A DNA stretch of 14,508 nucleotides, taken from the NCBI GenBank assembly GCA_026125625.1, contig JAHCKU010000040.1, positions 1 through 14,508 on the forward strand. Direction: 5' to 3'. Each line of letters begins with the position of its first letter. Position 1 is the stretch's first letter. Both the position numbers and the translations under genes were made by a program. This stretch comes from Burkholderiales bacterium (lineage in GTDB: Bacteria; Pseudomonadota; Gammaproteobacteria; Burkholderiales; SHXO01). Of this stretch, positions 13,998 to 14,508 are shown piece after piece. The notes under the pieces are model-generated. The model was given only the letters and a program-made list of their open reading frames with translations, did no database searches and had not been told where the DNA came from.

Positions 13998-14508
13998 ATG
14001 ACCGCGCGCGAGCCCGTCCACACCACGCAACCCCTTCCGCCTCCTGCGAGCATCGGCATGCCCGTGGCCGAAGTCGATACGCCTGCCCTGCTGCTCGACC
14101 TCGATGCCTTCGAGCGCAACCTGCAGCGGCTGAACCAGTCGCTGCAGGGCCGGCCGGTACGCGTGCGGCCGCACGCCAAGTCGCACAAGTGTCCGCAAAT
14201 CGCGCTGCGCCAGATCGCCGCGGGCGCAGTAGGCGTGTGCTGCCAGAAAGTGAGCGAGGCCGAGGCTCTGGTGCGCGGCGGCGTGCACGACGTGCTGGTG
14301 GCCAACGAAGTGGTGGGCGCAACCAAGCTTGCCCGCCTGGCGGCGCTCGCCCGGCACGCGTGGATCGGCGTATGCGTGGATGACGCCGGCAACCTCGACG
14401 CGCTGCAGCGCGCGGCGCACGCTGCGGGCGCACAGCTGGATGTGTACGTGGAGGTCGACGTCGGCGCCAACCGCTGCGGGGTGGCGCCCGGCGCACCGGC
14501 GCTGGCAC
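13998..14508 (+). CDS. DSD1-family PLP enzyme (D-threonine/3-hydroxy-D-aspartate aldolase-like), N-terminal part
   Basis: The frame is open from ATG 13998 to the window edge (170 codons); the family has about 370-380 residues. GGAG at 13988-13991, six bases before the ATG, supports the start, with ATG 14058 (MPVAEVDTPALLLD) an alternative. DTPALLLDLDAFERN and RPHAKSHK, with K61 the expected PLP lysine, mark the alanine-racemase-like N-terminal barrel. GVCCQKVSEAEALV and DVLVANEV are typical of the metal-dependent D-threonine aldolase / D-serine dehydratase (DSD1) group. These cleave or dehydrate D-beta-hydroxy amino acids; the metal-binding residues lie in the missing C-terminal part, so the exact reaction is undetermined. 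Confidence 0.9.
   Translation, partial: MTAREPVHTTQPLPPPASIGMPVAEVDTPALLLDLDAFERNLQRLNQSLQGRPVRVRPHAKSHKCPQIALRQIAAGAVGVCCQKVSEAEALVRGGVHDVLVANEVVGATKLARLAALARHAWIGVCVDDAGNLDALQRAAHAAGAQLDVYVEVDVGANRCGVAPGAPALA

Overview
The window comes from a high-G+C proteobacterium (roughly two thirds G+C by eye). The gene content fits a Gamma- or Betaproteobacterium of the Xanthomonadales/Steroidobacter/Burkholderia type: a queC-queD-queE cluster with a CX14CX2C-type QueE, a CHASE3 hybrid histidine kinase, a diheme cytochrome c of an oxidative heterotroph, and palindromic GTCATNCCGG-type intergenic repeats. The genus cannot be fixed from sequence alone. No tRNA, rRNA, CRISPR array, transposase or integrase was found.

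Layout: (1) 1-813, the C-terminal part of a PLP-dependent group II decarboxylase (+), converging on a small membrane protein gene (-, 837-1073). (2) 1095-1454, an intergenic stretch with two operator-like palindromes 22 bp apart and a 90-bp inverted-repeat element. (3) 1455-4146, a secreted diheme cytochrome c followed by a broken thiamine-diphosphate enzyme of the acetolactate synthase-like group, separated by a second inverted-repeat element. (4) 4312-4939, a small membrane/coiled-coil protein (+) and a GIY-YIG nuclease-domain protein (-). (5) 5207-6252, a membrane diguanylate cyclase (+) with a frame-scrambled 3' end. (6) 6306-10263, minus strand: an N-acyl-D-amino-acid deacylase-type amidohydrolase preceded by a hybrid sensor kinase. 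(7) 10496-12986, minus strand: queC > queD > queE for 7-cyano-7-deazaguanine synthesis (queuosine pathway). (8) 13141-13797, a periplasmic HEAT/TPR protein (-), divergent from (9) a DSD1-type PLP enzyme (+, from 13998) that runs off the right edge.

How the genes work together: the clearest pathway is queCDE, which takes 7,8-dihydroneopterin triphosphate (made by GTP cyclohydrolase I, not in the window) to 6-carboxytetrahydropterin (QueD), then 7-carboxy-7-deazaguanine (QueE), then preQ0 (QueC). The sensor kinase and diguanylate cyclase are signalling genes without an obvious local partner. The deacylase and the DSD1 enzyme both belong to families acting on D-amino-acid derivatives, but they lie about 6 kb apart and need not be linked.

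Two things stand out. First, the QueD-like protein is a single 362-residue chain with three consecutive 6-pyruvoyl-tetrahydropterin-synthase (T-fold) domains; only the middle one keeps a full set of zinc and catalytic residues, suggesting a covalent pseudo-trimer. Second, four neighbouring genes between about 2.2 and 7.1 kb (cytochrome, ThDP enzyme, diguanylate cyclase, deacylase) each carry short out-of-frame segments, mostly compensated, while the flanking genes read cleanly. That is either local sequence error or local gene decay, and the raw reads would decide.
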